NCBI RefSeq assembly: GCF_003860525.1
Contig: NZ_CP034161.1
Span: 682,001 to 746,000 of the forward strand
Source of the DNA: Epilithonimonas vandammei
GTDB taxonomy: Bacteria > Bacteroidota > Bacteroidia > Flavobacteriales > Weeksellaceae
DNA length: 64,000 bases
Reading direction: 5' to 3'
Shown: positions 25,241 through 34,256 of the stretch, piece by piece
Position numbering within the stretch: position 1 is the first letter of the stretch
Layout: each line of letters opens with the position of its first letter
Notes under the pieces: generated by a model
The model's input: only the letters and a program-made list of their open reading frames with translations
What the model was told of the DNA's origin: nothing
The model's database searches: none
Program-made: the position numbers and the translations under genes

Positions 25241-25273
25241 CTACAGGCGGATTAAGGCGCCCAAATATAATGA

Positions 25274-25305
25274 ACAAAAAAAATCGCACCTGAGAGATGC
25301 GATTT
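25274..25305 (-). terminator. Terminator of the suf operon
   Basis: On the minus strand an 8-bp stem TGCGATTT / AAATCGCA is directly followed by a run of Us; it starts nine bases after the sufD stop codon. Confidence 0.85.
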
Positions 25306-25313
25306 GATTTTAT

Positions 25314-26621
25314 TTAAAATTCCATATTGACTACCAATTTTTCTGCCAGAAGTTTGGAAACTTTTACTTTGAGAGGCTCGATATCGATATTTTGCATCGC
25401 ATCGTTGGCGAAAGCGTAAAGCAGCAATGCTCTTGCTTCTTTCTTGGAAATTCCACGAGCTCTAAGGTAGAACATCGCATCCTCGTTCAACTGTCCAACG
25501 GTACAACCGTGCGAACATTTCACATCGTCTGCGAAAATCTCCAGCTGAGGTTTTGTGTCGATTGTGGCACCTTCATCCAGCAAAATGTTGTTGTTCTGCT
25601 GATAAGCATTAGTTTTCTGAGCAATCTTGTTCACAAACACTTTTCCGTTGAAAACGCCGTGCGATTTGTCTTTGTAGATACCTTTGTAATTCTGGTAAGA
25701 CTCACAATTTGGTGTGTTGTGATGAACTGCTGTGTGGTGGTCTACCAATTGGTCTTTCCCGATAATTGTGATTCCGTTCATAAACGAATTGATATTTTCT
25801 CCGTTATGGATGAAATCCAGATTGTTACGAACTAATTTTCCTCCGAAAGAGAATGTGTTCACAGTCGTTAAGCTATCTCTTTCCTGTTTTGCAAACGTGT
25901 GGTCCACAAGGTAAGACGTGTCGCTGTCGTTCTGCAATTTATGCCAATCGGTTTTTGCATTTTGATAAGTGAAAATTTCTGTAACCGAATTCGTTAGCAC
26001 AAAAGATTCGTCCAGATTGTGATGACTTTCAATGATTTCTACTTTCGCTCCTTCTTCTATAATTAGTAAATTTCTGGTGTTGTAAAAAGTGTTTTCATTT
26101 TGATTTTGAGATAGATAGAAAATGTGAATTGGTTTTTCAATCACTACATTTTTTGGAACTCTCAGGAAAAATCCGAAGTTGCAGTAAGCTGAATTCAAGT
26201 TAGTGAAAGCCAAATCTCTGTTTGCAATCGTGTTGAAATATTGGTCGAAAGCTTCTTTGTGTGCAGAATCATTCAGTGCATAACCGAAAGATAGAAACTC
26301 TGCGTTGCCAATCGAAATCTTAGAAAATTCTTTGTGAAGTTTTCCGTTGATGAAAACAATTCGGTCAAAGTTTTCTTCGCCCAAATGAAGGGCATCCAAT
26401 TGTTCTTTCGAGATGTTGTGCTCTTCTGTCGGAAAAAAGTTGTATTCTTTTTCCGTAATTTCTTTCAGATTGGTGTATTTGTATTCCTCATCTTTTTTGG
26501 TCGGAAAACCTTTCAATTCGAAATTTTGAAGCGCCGTTTTTCTGTCTTCATCCAAAAAAGAATGTCGAAGCGTTCCTAAAAAAGAAGAATGTGTATTGAT
26601 AATTTGTTCAAATAAAGCCAT
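25314..26621 (-). CDS. sufD: Fe-S cluster assembly protein SufD
   Basis: SufD forms the SufBC2D scaffold that builds Fe-S clusters. The 435-aa protein has the right-handed beta-helix region with HHTAVHHNTPNCESYQNYKG and the conserved C-terminal CSHGCTVGQLNEDAMFYLRA, which contains the Cys and His residues shared with SufB. It is the last gene of a minus-strand operon sufA-like, sufB, GxxExxY, sufC, sufD. SufS and SufE are not in the window. Confidence 0.96.
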   Translation of the reverse strand: MALFEQIINTHSSFLGTLRHSFLDEDRKTALQNFELKGFPTKKDEEYKYTNLKEITEKEYNFFPTEEHNISKEQLDALHLGEENFDRIVFINGKLHKEFSKISIGNAEFLSFGYALNDSAHKEAFDQYFNTIANRDLAFTNLNSAYCNFGFFLRVPKNVVIEKPIHIFYLSQNQNENTFYNTRNLLIIEEGAKVEIIESHHNLDESFVLTNSVTEIFTYQNAKTDWHKLQNDSDTSYLVDHTFAKQERDSLTTVNTFSFGGKLVRNNLDFIHNGENINSFMNGITIIGKDQLVDHHTAVHHNTPNCESYQNYKGIYKDKSHGVFNGKVFVNKIAQKTNAYQQNNNILLDEGATIDTKPQLEIFADDVKCSHGCTVGQLNEDAMFYLRARGISKKEARALLLYAFANDAMQNIDIEPLKVKVSKLLAEKLVVNMEF

Positions 26622-26669
26622 TGTAATGGTTTGATTTTGTATCGATTAGAAGATTAAATGAAAGACGAA

Positions 26670-27416
26670 TTAGTTTAAAAGCCAATCGTAACCTTTTTCC
26701 TCCAATTCAAGTGCTAGGGATTTATCTCCTGTTTTTATGATTTTTCCATCTGCCAAAACGTGAACGAAATCTGGCTGAATGTAATTCAACAATCTTTGGT
26801 AATGCGTGATTAACAAAACTGCGTTGCCTTCGTTTTTGAATCGATTCACACCATCAGCAACGATTCTCAACGCATCGATATCCAATCCGGAATCAGTTTC
26901 GTCAAGAATGGCCAATTTCGGATTCAGCATCATCATTTGGAAAATTTCGTTTCTTTTCTTTTCACCTCCAGAGAAACCTTCGTTCAAAGAACGAGAAAGG
27001 AAATCCTTCTTAATTCCTAATTTCTCAGAGTTTTTACGAATTAATCCTAGCATTTCTTTAGCGCCCATTTCTTCCAATCCGTTTGCTTTTCTTGTTTCGT
27101 TAAGAGCAGCTTTGATGAAATTGGTAACGGTAACGCCTGGGATTTCCACAGGATATTGGAAAGAAAGGAAAATTCCTTTGTGAGCTCTTTCTTCAGGCGC
27201 ATCTTCACCGATTTCTTCTCCTTCGAAAAGAATTTCGCCCTCCGTTACTTCATAATCTTCTTTTCCTGCAATAACAGAAGAAAGTGTAGATTTACCAGCG
27301 CCGTTCGGTCCCATAATAGCGTGAACTTCGCCTGGTTTTATTTCAAGATTGATTCCTTTTAAAATTTCTCTGTCGCCATCTTCAATTTTGGCGTATAAGT
27401 TTTTTATCTCTAACAT
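26670..27416 (-). CDS. sufC: Fe-S cluster assembly ATPase SufC
   Basis: SufC is the ABC-type ATPase of the SufBCD complex. The 248-aa protein has Walker [10 protein letters not shown] (about 36-44), signature [20 protein letters not shown] (about 145-164), Walker [15 protein letters not shown] and the switch His in LITHYQRLL, with the SufC-type Glu/Asp pattern. Length is standard. The gene begins about ten bases after the end of an inverted-repeat element that separates it from sufB. Confidence 0.97.
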   Translation of the reverse strand: MLEIKNLYAKIEDGDREILKGINLEIKPGEVHAIMGPNGAGKSTLSSVIAGKEDYEVTEGEILFEGEEIGEDAPEERAHKGIFLSFQYPVEIPGVTVTNFIKAALNETRKANGLEEMGAKEMLGLIRKNSEKLGIKKDFLSRSLNEGFSGGEKKRNEIFQMMMLNPKLAILDETDSGLDIDALRIVADGVNRFKNEGNAVLLITHYQRLLNYIQPDFVHVLADGKIIKTGDKSLALELEEKGYDWLLN

Positions 27417-27425
27417 ACTTTTAAA

Positions 27426-28053
27426 TTTATCGCAAGGCTAGACAAAGATTTTTTATCTTCCTTTGCTTTTTTAAGTGAAACAAAGGCGCTAACGCTTATC
27501 AATGAAAAACTATTGTTTCTTATTTTGTAATATAATCAAGACCATTTGCAATTCTCATTACACCATTTTTAAATAGTTGAGAATTAAAATTAATAAGCAT
27601 TCCTAACTTATAATTTCCTAGTCTTAAATAATTTTTTAATTGTGATGCGTGAAAATTATTTAAACTTTCAACAGATTTAATTTCTAAAACAACCTTGTTT
27701 TCAATTAATAAATCCATTCTAAAAGCATTTTCCAGCAACAATTCTTCATATTGGATATTCAGAGGTTTTTGCCTTTCGACTTTTACTTCTGCTTTTTTCA
27801 ATTCATAGAAAAGACATTCTTCGTAAATACTTTCATATAAGCCTATACCCAATTTTCTATGAATCTTTAACCCACTTTCAAAGACAATCTTTGAAATTTC
27901 ATTCTCTGTCATTTGTGTTATTTTTCGCAAAGATAAACAAGTTAATTGTAGAAATTTAAAACTTGTATTACTTTCCTAAGCTTTAGCGGCTTTGTATTTC
28001 TTTAAATTTTTTTCAAACAATCAAAGAAAATCTTTGTTTAACCTTGCGATAAA
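27426..28053. mobile_element. Inverted-repeat element carrying a GxxExxY gene, inside the suf operon
   Basis: The outer arms 27426-27452 and 28027-28053 are inverted copies with 25 of 27 matches (core TTTATCGCAAGG and ACAAAGATTTT). The inner arm parts 27480-27498 and 27977-27995 match at 17 of 19 (ACAAAGGCGCTAA type). Total arm length is about 75 bp. The element fills almost exactly the sufB-sufC gap (3 bases from the sufB stop, 9 from the sufC start) and holds only the GxxExxY gene. No transposase is present and no clear target duplication was found. Confidence 0.7.
27520..27912 (-). CDS. GxxExxY protein
   Basis: The 130-aa protein shows the family name motif in GIGLYESIYEECLFYELKKA (G-x-x-E-x-x-Y at about residues 24-30) and a nuclease-like core LENAFRMDLLIENKVVLEIK with Asp and Glu-x-Lys spaced as in PD-(D/E)xK folds. 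GxxExxY proteins (TIGR04256) are of unknown function and are often multicopy. An in-frame TTG 18 bases upstream is less likely than this ATG. It lies within an inverted-repeat element between sufB and sufC, which are normally adjacent. Confidence 0.9.
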   Translation of the reverse strand: MTENEISKIVFESGLKIHRKLGIGLYESIYEECLFYELKKAEVKVERQKPLNIQYEELLLENAFRMDLLIENKVVLEIKSVESLNNFHASQLKNYLRLGNYKLGMLINFNSQLFKNGVMRIANGLDYITK

Positions 28054-28056
28054 AAT

Positions 28057-29505
28057 TTATCCAACTGAACCTTCCAGAGAAATCTCCAACAACTTTTGAG
28101 CTTCAATGGCAAATTCCATAGGAAGTTTATTCAAAACTTCTTTACTGAATCCATTCACAATCAGAGCGATTGCTCTTTCTGTATCAATTCCTCTTTGGTT
28201 ACAATAGAAAATCTGGTCTTCTCCGATTTTCGAAGTTGTTGCTTCGTGTTCCAATTGTGCAGTCGGGTCTTTGATTTCGATGTAAGGGAAAGTGTGTGCG
28301 CCACATTCATTACCCATTAGCAAAGAATCACATTGAGAAAAGTTTCTCGCGCCTTTTGCAGTTGGCATCACTTTTACCAATCCACGATAAGAATTGTTAG
28401 ATTTTCCAGCGGAGATACCTTTAGAAATAATGGTTGACCTAGTGTTCTTTCCGATGTGAATCATTTTCGTTCCCGTATCTGCATATTGATGCATATTGGT
28501 AACTGCGATTGAATAAAATTCTCCAACCGAATTATCACCTTTCAAAATACAGCTAGGATATTTCCAAGTTACAGCTGAACCGGTTTCAACCTGAGTCCAA
28601 GAGATTTTTGCATTTCTCTCGCAAAGACCTCTTTTAGTCACAAAATTGAAAACACCTCCTTTTCCGTTCTCGTCGCCTGGATACCAGTTTTGAACGGTAG
28701 AATATTTAATTTCAGCATTGTCAAGAGCAATCAATTCAACAACTGCTGCGTGAAGCTGATTTTCATCTCTAGATGGCGCTGTACAACCTTCCAAATATGA
28801 AACATAACTTCCTTCGTCAGCAATGACCAAAGTTCTTTCGAATTGACCAGTTCCAGACTGATTGATACGGAAATAAGTTGATAATTCCATCGGACATTTC
28901 ACACCTTTTGGAATGTAGCAGAAACTTCCATCAGAGAAAACTGCAGAATTCAAAGCGGCGTAGAAATTATCGCCTCTTGGAACTACTTTCCCGATGTATT
29001 GTTTTACCAAATCCGGATGTTCTTTAATAGCTTCGGAAATAGAGCAGAAGATAATGCCTTTTTCTTTTAGAGTTTCTTGAAAAGTTGTTTTAACTGAAAC
29101 AGAATCTACTACAATATCAACTGCAACGTTCGCTAATCTTTTTTGTTCCTCAATATTGATTCCCAATTTTGCAAAAGTCTTCAACAATTCTGGGTCCACT
29201 TCATCAAGGCTTGCCAATTCTGGTTTTGCTTTTGGTGCTGCGTAATATCTGATGGCTTGGAAATCAGGTTTTTGATATTTGATGTTGGCCCAATTTGGTT
29301 CTTCCATTTTTTGCCAGATTCGGAAAGATTCTAGACGCCAATCGGTCATCCATTCTGGTTCTTCTTTTTTGGCAGAAATAGCACGAATGATATCCTCATT
29401 CAGACCAATCGGAAAATCTTCATACTCGATATCCGTTTCAAATCCAAACTCGTACTTTTTATTTTCTAAATCGACGCGTAAATCGTCTTCGGTATATTTA
29501 GACAT
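28057..29505 (-). CDS. sufB: Fe-S cluster assembly protein SufB
   Basis: SufB is the scaffold subunit on which the cluster is built. The 482-aa protein has the N-terminal helix region, the beta-helix with [20 protein letters not shown] and [19 protein letters not shown], and the C-terminal [20 protein letters not shown] and CNQRGID segments with conserved Cys and Glu residues. Length is standard. It starts five bases downstream of the sufA-like gene. Confidence 0.97.
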   Translation of the reverse strand: MSKYTEDDLRVDLENKKYEFGFETDIEYEDFPIGLNEDIIRAISAKKEEPEWMTDWRLESFRIWQKMEEPNWANIKYQKPDFQAIRYYAAPKAKPELASLDEVDPELLKTFAKLGINIEEQKRLANVAVDIVVDSVSVKTTFQETLKEKGIIFCSISEAIKEHPDLVKQYIGKVVPRGDNFYAALNSAVFSDGSFCYIPKGVKCPMELSTYFRINQSGTGQFERTLVIADEGSYVSYLEGCTAPSRDENQLHAAVVELIALDNAEIKYSTVQNWYPGDENGKGGVFNFVTKRGLCERNAKISWTQVETGSAVTWKYPSCILKGDNSVGEFYSIAVTNMHQYADTGTKMIHIGKNTRSTIISKGISAGKSNNSYRGLVKVMPTAKGARNFSQCDSLLMGNECGAHTFPYIEIKDPTAQLEHEATTSKIGEDQIFYCNQRGIDTERAIALIVNGFSKEVLNKLPMEFAIEAQKLLEISLEGSVG

Positions 29506-29510
29506 AATTT

Positions 29511-29840
29511 TTATAAACTAAAACTTTCTCCACAACCGCAGGTTCTTGCAGCATTTGGGTTATTAAAAACAAAACCTTTTCCATTCAATCCTCCGGAATA
29601 TTCTAGAGTTGTTCCTGCAAGATATAGGATTGATTTTTTGTCAATAATGACTCTTACACCGTTATCTTCAAAGATTTGGTCGGTTTCATTTTTTACATTA
29701 TCAAACTTCAAGACGTATTCTAGTCCGGAACATCCGCCACTTTTTACGCCCACTCTTATATAGTCAGTCTCAGGGTTGAAGCCTTCTTCAGTCATCAACT
29801 GAGCTGCTTTGGATTTTGCCTGATCGCTTACTTTTATCAT
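29511..29840 (-). CDS. Iron-sulfur carrier protein of the IscA/SufA/ErpA family
   Basis: This 109-aa A-type carrier accepts clusters from SufBCD and passes them to target enzymes. It has the three conserved cysteines of the family: one in SGGCSGLEY (Cys37 region) and two in the C-terminal CGCGESF. It is the first gene of the suf operon and has a promoter and palindrome directly upstream. Sequence does not distinguish SufA from ErpA. Confidence 0.95.
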   Translation of the reverse strand: MIKVSDQAKSKAAQLMTEEGFNPETDYIRVGVKSGGCSGLEYVLKFDNVKNETDQIFEDNGVRVIIDKKSILYLAGTTLEYSGGLNGKGFVFNNPNAARTCGCGESFSL

Positions 29841-29850
29841 TGTTTTTATT

Positions 29851-29868
29851 TAGACTGATTTTAGTCTA
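29851..29868. promoter_or_regulatory. Palindrome at the suf transcription start, operator candidate
   Basis: TAGACT - 6 bases - AGTCTA is a perfect 6+6 palindrome. It lies immediately downstream of the predicted -7 box of the suf promoter, so a bound protein would block initiation. Fe-S or iron-responsive repressors usually control suf; which one acts here is not shown by sequence. Confidence 0.55.
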
Positions 29869-29900
29869 CAAAAGTACGAACTAATTTCCGCATTCTCAAA
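29869..29900 (-). promoter_or_regulatory. Predicted promoter of the suf operon
   Basis: On the minus strand TTTG (29897-29900) and TACTTTTG (29869-29876) are separated by 20 bases, a full match to the Bacteroidota consensus, 29 bases before the sufA-like start codon. Confidence 0.7.
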
Positions 29901-30003
29901 TCGACAGCATCTATTTTGCTGATTTTAGAATTAGGAACTTATTATATTGATATTGAAATTCAATCAGTTGATGTTAATGAAATTATAAATTTTACCAGAT
30001 AGT

Positions 30004-31040
30004 GATATTTCCGTTTGATTAAAAATTAACTTTGTTCGATTTTATTAATCAAAAAATAATATGAATATCCGTAATTTATCATAATTTTTGTATATTTGTA
30101 GTAATCAAACAATTAGATATGAATTTATTCAGTTTTTCAGCACATTTCGGGACAGAAGATGATTGTATAAATCATTTTAAATCTGAGAGAGATAAAATAG
30201 GACTCACGTGCAAATGTGGAAGCACAGAACATTTTTGGATAAAGAGCAGATTAAGTTATGAATGCAAAAAATGCAGAAGTCGAACTTCTTTGAAAAGCGG
30301 AACCATCATGGAAAATTCGAATTTATCTTTTCTAATTTGGTACAAAACCATGTTTTTGATGAGTGTTACCAAGAAAGGATTTTCAGCCAAAGAAATCCAA
30401 AAACAATTGGGATTAAAGAGGTATGAACCAGTTTGGGCAATGGTTCATAAGATAAGAAAAGCCATGGGAAACCGAGATGCACAATACACTTTGGAAGGGA
30501 TGATAGAATTTGACGAAGCCTATTTTACAGTAGAATCTAGCGAAATAGAGCAGAAAAAAGGAATTCGTGGAAAAGGTTCAGTTGGGAAACAAAATGTAGC
30601 GATGATAGCAGAATCAACACCGTTAGAAGATATTGATACTGGAAAAAAAGAAAAACATGTTCGCTTCTTTAAAGCGAAGGTTTTAGATGGACACAGTGGA
30701 GAAGAAATCAATGAAGCCATTAAAGAATCTATAGATAATCAGAGTATTGTTTTTACAGATAAAAGCACTTCTTATGTGGATATTTCAGATTTTGTAGAGC
30801 TTCATATTATGGAAAAAAGTTCAAAAGAAACTACCGAAGAAACTTTAAAATGGATTCATATTGCCATTAGCAACGCCAAAAGAAATTTGTTGGGCAATTA
30901 CCACAAAATAAAAAGAAAGTATCTTCAACTCTATCTCAACGAATTCATCTACAAGCTAAATCGAAGATATTTTGGAGATAGACTCTTTGAAAGGCTTATT
31001 ATTGCTAACATTACAGGATTATGATTAAAAACGGATAATC
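30004..31040 (+). mobile_element. IS1595-type insertion sequence, ends tentative
   Basis: The transposase gene is bracketed by short imperfect inverted sequences: GATATTTCCGTTTGATTAA on the left (30004-30022) and, as its complement, GATTATCCGTTTTTAATCA on the right (31022-31040). They share CCGTTT but need one gap. No clear target duplication was found next to them, so the true ends may differ by a few bases. The rest of the gap between suf and the transposase (29901-30003) shows nothing else recognisable. Confidence 0.5.
30119..31024 (+). CDS. IS1595 family transposase
   Basis: The 301-aa protein has an N-terminal zinc ribbon (CKCGSTEHFWIKSRLSYECK, then KCRSRTSLKSGTIM) and an ISXO2-type DDE/N catalytic domain with IEFDEAYFTVE (first Asp), VFTDKSTSYVDI (second Asp) and IHIAISNAKRNLLGNYH, where Asn or Glu forms the third acidic position. 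Length and domain order are those of complete IS1595 transposases, so it may be active. A TATATTTG -7-like box lies at 30091-30098. Likely element ends are given separately. Confidence 0.92.
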   Translation: MNLFSFSAHFGTEDDCINHFKSERDKIGLTCKCGSTEHFWIKSRLSYECKKCRSRTSLKSGTIMENSNLSFLIWYKTMFLMSVTKKGFSAKEIQKQLGLKRYEPVWAMVHKIRKAMGNRDAQYTLEGMIEFDEAYFTVESSEIEQKKGIRGKGSVGKQNVAMIAESTPLEDIDTGKKEKHVRFFKAKVLDGHSGEEINEAIKESIDNQSIVFTDKSTSYVDISDFVELHIMEKSSKETTEETLKWIHIAISNAKRNLLGNYHKIKRKYLQLYLNEFIYKLNRRYFGDRLFERLIIANITGL

Positions 31041-31079
31041 AAAAAAAATAATAACTGATTTTGCAAATAATAAATTAAC

Positions 31080-31898
31080 ATGAAATTTTTAAAACTATTA
31101 GCTTTCATTTCGATGCCGTTTCTGATGGCGCAGCAAGGCACAAGATTTATTTACCAGGTTTCTATGACGCTGGATTCTACAAATGCAGAAAAGAAAACCG
31201 AACTTGCATATCTGGATTCAGATGGCAAAAAATCTTTTTTTTACGCAGAGAATACATTGAAGAGAGATTCTATAATGGATAGAATGCGTACCACAAGAAA
31301 TTTTGACAGAACGCAAATGCAGAATCTGAGAAGCAATATTAACTTCACCATCGAAAAGGATTTGTCCAATCAAAGCTTGGTATATAAATCCAGAATCGGA
31401 AGAGATCAATATTCTTATAACGAAATCCCATCTTTAAGTTGGAAAATCTTACCGGAAACTGTGAAGATAGGGGATTTTAAAACGCAGAAAGCAGAAACGA
31501 CTTTCGGCGGAAGAACTTGGTACGCCTGGTTTACTCCAGAAATTCCTTTGCAGGATGGACCGTATAAATTTTCTGGTCTGCCGGGACTGATAGTGAAAGT
31601 TCAGGACTCGAAAGGCGATTATTCTTTTGACCTGATGCAGACTAAAAAAATCGCTGATGTCCAACAACCACAGGTCAGAGGTCAGTTCATCAATCTGTCA
31701 AAAAATAAATATATGGATATGGAGAAAAAATTCCAGAAGGATCCTGCAAGTTTTATCTCTGTGCAGCGAAATTCTGGAGGTGCGCCAGGAGGTCCGGGTG
31801 GAAATCGTCCGGGAATGGATCCAAAGCAGATGCAGGAAATGCAGAAAAGAATGGAAGCCGAAATTAAAAGTCGGAATAATCCGATTGAATTGAAATAA
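31080..31898 (+). CDS. GLPGLI family protein with Gly/Met-rich tail
   Basis: The 272-aa exported protein has a signal peptide ending at LMAQ (about residue 18). It shows the exact hallmark FSGLPGLIVKV at about 166-176, preceded by TWYAWFTPEIPLQDGPYK. The C-terminal 50 residues are Gly/Pro/Met-rich (GGAPGGPGGNRPGMDPKQMQ), an unusual addition. Function of the family is unknown. Unlike the copy at 3 kb it has no adjacent outer-membrane barrel; it stands between the insertion sequence and a terminator shared with the opposing operon. Confidence 0.92.
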   Translation: MKFLKLLAFISMPFLMAQQGTRFIYQVSMTLDSTNAEKKTELAYLDSDGKKSFFYAENTLKRDSIMDRMRTTRNFDRTQMQNLRSNINFTIEKDLSNQSLVYKSRIGRDQYSYNEIPSLSWKILPETVKIGDFKTQKAETTFGGRTWYAWFTPEIPLQDGPYKFSGLPGLIVKVQDSKGDYSFDLMQTKKIADVQQPQVRGQFINLSKNKYMDMEKKFQKDPASFISVQRNSGGAPGGPGGNRPGMDPKQMQEMQKRMEAEIKSRNNPIELK

Positions 31899-31925
31899 AA
31901 AATGTCCCGAGTTTGGGACATTTTT
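31898..31925. terminator. Bidirectional terminator
   Basis: An 11-bp perfect stem AAAAATGTCCC / GGGACATTTTT with loop GAGTTT lies between the GLPGLI gene and the convergent operon. Confidence 0.9.
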
Positions 31926-31927
31926 AT

Positions 31928-33697
31928 TTATGTTTTTCTAATTGCCTTGATTTCTTCAATTTTTTCCTTGAAATAATCCTTTTTGTGAGGATGTTTTTCG
32001 GATAGTATTTCGAAAGCTTTTATGGCTTTGGAATAAAGCTTCTGCTCAGCATAGAGTCTTGCCAGTGTTTCTGTCATCAGGTGGGAAATGTCATCCTTTT
32101 TCTCCTTGATAATAAAACTACTTTCCTCTTTTAACTGAGAAATTCTTGGATTATTTTCGATGAAATTGTCAATGATTTTTTCTTTAGCCTTTGCTGTATT
32201 TTCTTCTGCTTTTGGTCGGTCAATTTTCAGCCAGCTTTGCCACGTATTGATGAAAGTTCCAACATTACTTTCAGTTTGTAGTTCAACTTGTTGTGCTGGG
32301 ATCTCGGGCTGAAGTTCCTGTTTTTCCTCAATTTTAGAAACATCATTTCCAAAAAAAGATACATTGAAAACAGGCCTTTCTGTTTCCGGAATTAATTTCT
32401 CTTCCGCAACTTCTTTTTTGTTTTCATTTTTGTCAGCAGGTTCAGCAGGTTCAGGCGATGGTTGTGTTTCTTGATCGATAAAATTTTTATCAGCTTTTTT
32501 GGATTCTGATTCAGGTTGTTTTCCGATTAATGCATCTGGGATATGCGCATCGAAAACCATTGGTTTCCACTCTGTTTCATTAGAAATCGGCTCAATTATA
32601 TCTGGCTCGCTTTCAGCAGAGAATTCATTAGCAACTTCAAAATTCTTAGTTACTTCAAAACTGACCTCATTTTCAGAAGTTTTATGATGTTCAACATCAG
32701 AATCAGCGGTTGTTTTTTCTATTTCTGTAATTTGAAAAGCTTGCGTATTCTCAAAGCTAATGGAATTTTCATTTTTGATTTCCAATTCTTTTTCCGCTAA
32801 CTGTTCAGCAAAAAATGTCTTTTTTTCTGTTTCTAAATTTATATTTTCACTCTTCGAATCTACAACTTTTGGAGATTGTATATTTTGTTTTTTAGGCGGA
32901 TTGAGATAATCCAAGTGATTTTTCGGAACAGAAAATTTCACTTCAGGAAGAAAATCCTGAATGCCACTAAAACTGATGTCTTTAGAAGAAACTTCAGGCT
33001 CAGATTCTTGTTTTCCAGCAATATTCTCAACTTTAGTTTCTTGTAAAGTTAAAATGTCTTCAATATGTTTCGGTTCAGAAATCGACTCTTCCGAAGGATT
33101 TTCGTCGATGATGATTTGAGTATTAACAGTTTTAGTTTCCTCTACTAGAACCAGTTGCCCGGATTCTTTCGAGGCATCCAAATCAACTTCCGAAGATTTT
33201 TCTTCCAAGAAATTTTCCTCGCCATCAAAAAGTAATCGGTTTTTTTCTCCGTTAACCAAAATAAAATCCGCCGTCAGTATTTCTTCCTTTTCAATGATTT
33301 TATCTACATCGAATTTATTCAGTACAGAATTGTTATCCGTATTTTCAATTTCAGCAATCAGTTCTGGAGCAGCAGGTTTTGAATCTTCAGTTGGTTGCTC
33401 ATTGATCTGATTATCAGTGTTTTCCTGTTCAATGGTTGAAGCGGGAATAAGCGCTTTATTTGTAATTTTATCTGAGTTAAGGAATTGATAAAGAATCTTT
33501 TTGTCTGTTGTATATGCTGCAGTTCTGGACAGATTTTCTTTGTAGTTTTCTGGTTTATACAGATTGATTCCGTAGAGATAAAGTGCTCTTATACTCTGGG
33601 CATAAGGCATCTGAGCTGACTCCGACTCCAGGATTCCAAGATCCGCTTCGGTTATGATCTGCGGATTTTTTATTAATTCTAAAACTCTAGCATTCAT
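31928..33697 (-). CDS. Large acidic protein of unknown function in the lptE operon
   Basis: The protein is 589 aa. It starts MNARVLELIKNPQIITEADL with a conserved-looking helical N-terminus (1-80). A very long Glu/Asp/Ser/Lys-rich, probably disordered centre follows (about 85-490), then a helical C-terminus (about 500-589) with MTETLARLYAEQKLYSKAIK and FEILSEKHPHKKDYFKEKI, which looks like one or two TPR-like helices. There is no signal peptide or membrane segment. It is the last gene of an operon after lptE (4-base gap). Homologues in this operon position occur in Flavobacteriia as hypothetical or TPR-like proteins; I cannot assign a function. Confidence 0.75.
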   Translation of the reverse strand: MNARVLELIKNPQIITEADLGILESESAQMPYAQSIRALYLYGINLYKPENYKENLSRTAAYTTDKKILYQFLNSDKITNKALIPASTIEQENTDNQINEQPTEDSKPAAPELIAEIENTDNNSVLNKFDVDKIIEKEEILTADFILVNGEKNRLLFDGEENFLEEKSSEVDLDASKESGQLVLVEETKTVNTQIIIDENPSEESISEPKHIEDILTLQETKVENIAGKQESEPEVSSKDISFSGIQDFLPEVKFSVPKNHLDYLNPPKKQNIQSPKVVDSKSENINLETEKKTFFAEQLAEKELEIKNENSISFENTQAFQITEIEKTTADSDVEHHKTSENEVSFEVTKNFEVANEFSAESEPDIIEPISNETEWKPMVFDAHIPDALIGKQPESESKKADKNFIDQETQPSPEPAEPADKNENKKEVAEEKLIPETERPVFNVSFFGNDVSKIEEKQELQPEIPAQQVELQTESNVGTFINTWQSWLKIDRPKAEENTAKAKEKIIDNFIENNPRISQLKEESSFIIKEKKDDISHLMTETLARLYAEQKLYSKAIKAFEILSEKHPHKKDYFKEKIEEIKAIRKT

Positions 33698-33701
33698 TAT
33701 C

Positions 33702-34256
33702 TTACCAATTGGCTACAATGTCGTTAAAAATTTTGTTAATGATCCTTTCGTTTACAATTTTTACCTGAGCAGTTTCAATGGTATTAAGATCCAGATCACT
33801 GTTGAAAACCGCTTCATCACTATATGTTTTGTCAAAACTCAGTTTTGGGTCAATATTATTTTCGTAATGCACTTTAACGGTAATTGTTAGTTTGTTTTGC
33901 TGAGCCTGAACAATGTTTCCGGTGTTGGTAGTAGTCGCGGCTCCAACACTAGTTGGCGTGATATTATAATCTGTGATTTCACCTTCAATCAAAAGGTCAG
34001 GTTTATCAACAGCACCTTTTAAAGTTGTTCTCTGAAGGAAACGGTTTTGCAAGGCTACCGTAAAATCCTGACTCAGGCTCGGGAGATTGTTGGCTGCATT
34101 ATTTGGAAAAGTATTGATTTTCACAGTTTTCATTTCAGGACTCAATGATGAGCCTGAAAAACTGTAACAATTCGTAAGAATAAGTAAAAGTGAGAAAAGA
34201 GAAAAAAATACAATTCTTTTCTGAATTCTTGCTTTTGACTTCTGACTTCTGACCAT
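33702..34256 (-). CDS. lptE: LPS assembly lipoprotein LptE
   Basis: LptE plugs the LptD barrel that inserts lipopolysaccharide into the outer membrane. The 184-aa protein has a lipoprotein signal with ILTNC (lipid-Cys30), then YSFSGSSLSPEMKTVKINTF, the typical opening of Bacteroidota LptE, and a two-layer alpha/beta pattern ending IVNERIINKIFNDIVANW. It follows the sigma54-type regulator directly and precedes the acidic protein. Confidence 0.9.
   Translation of the reverse strand: MVRSQKSKARIQKRIVFFSLFSLLLILTNCYSFSGSSLSPEMKTVKINTFPNNAANNLPSLSQDFTVALQNRFLQRTTLKGAVDKPDLLIEGEITDYNITPTSVGAATTTNTGNIVQAQQNKLTITVKVHYENNIDPKLSFDKTYSDEAVFNSDLDLNTIETAQVKIVNERIINKIFNDIVANW

Noticed and set aside
25008..25289. 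Minus-strand ORF of 93 codons before the antitoxin gene
   Set aside because: It overlaps the antitoxin start and its sequence is mostly the translated palindromic repeat; no family features.
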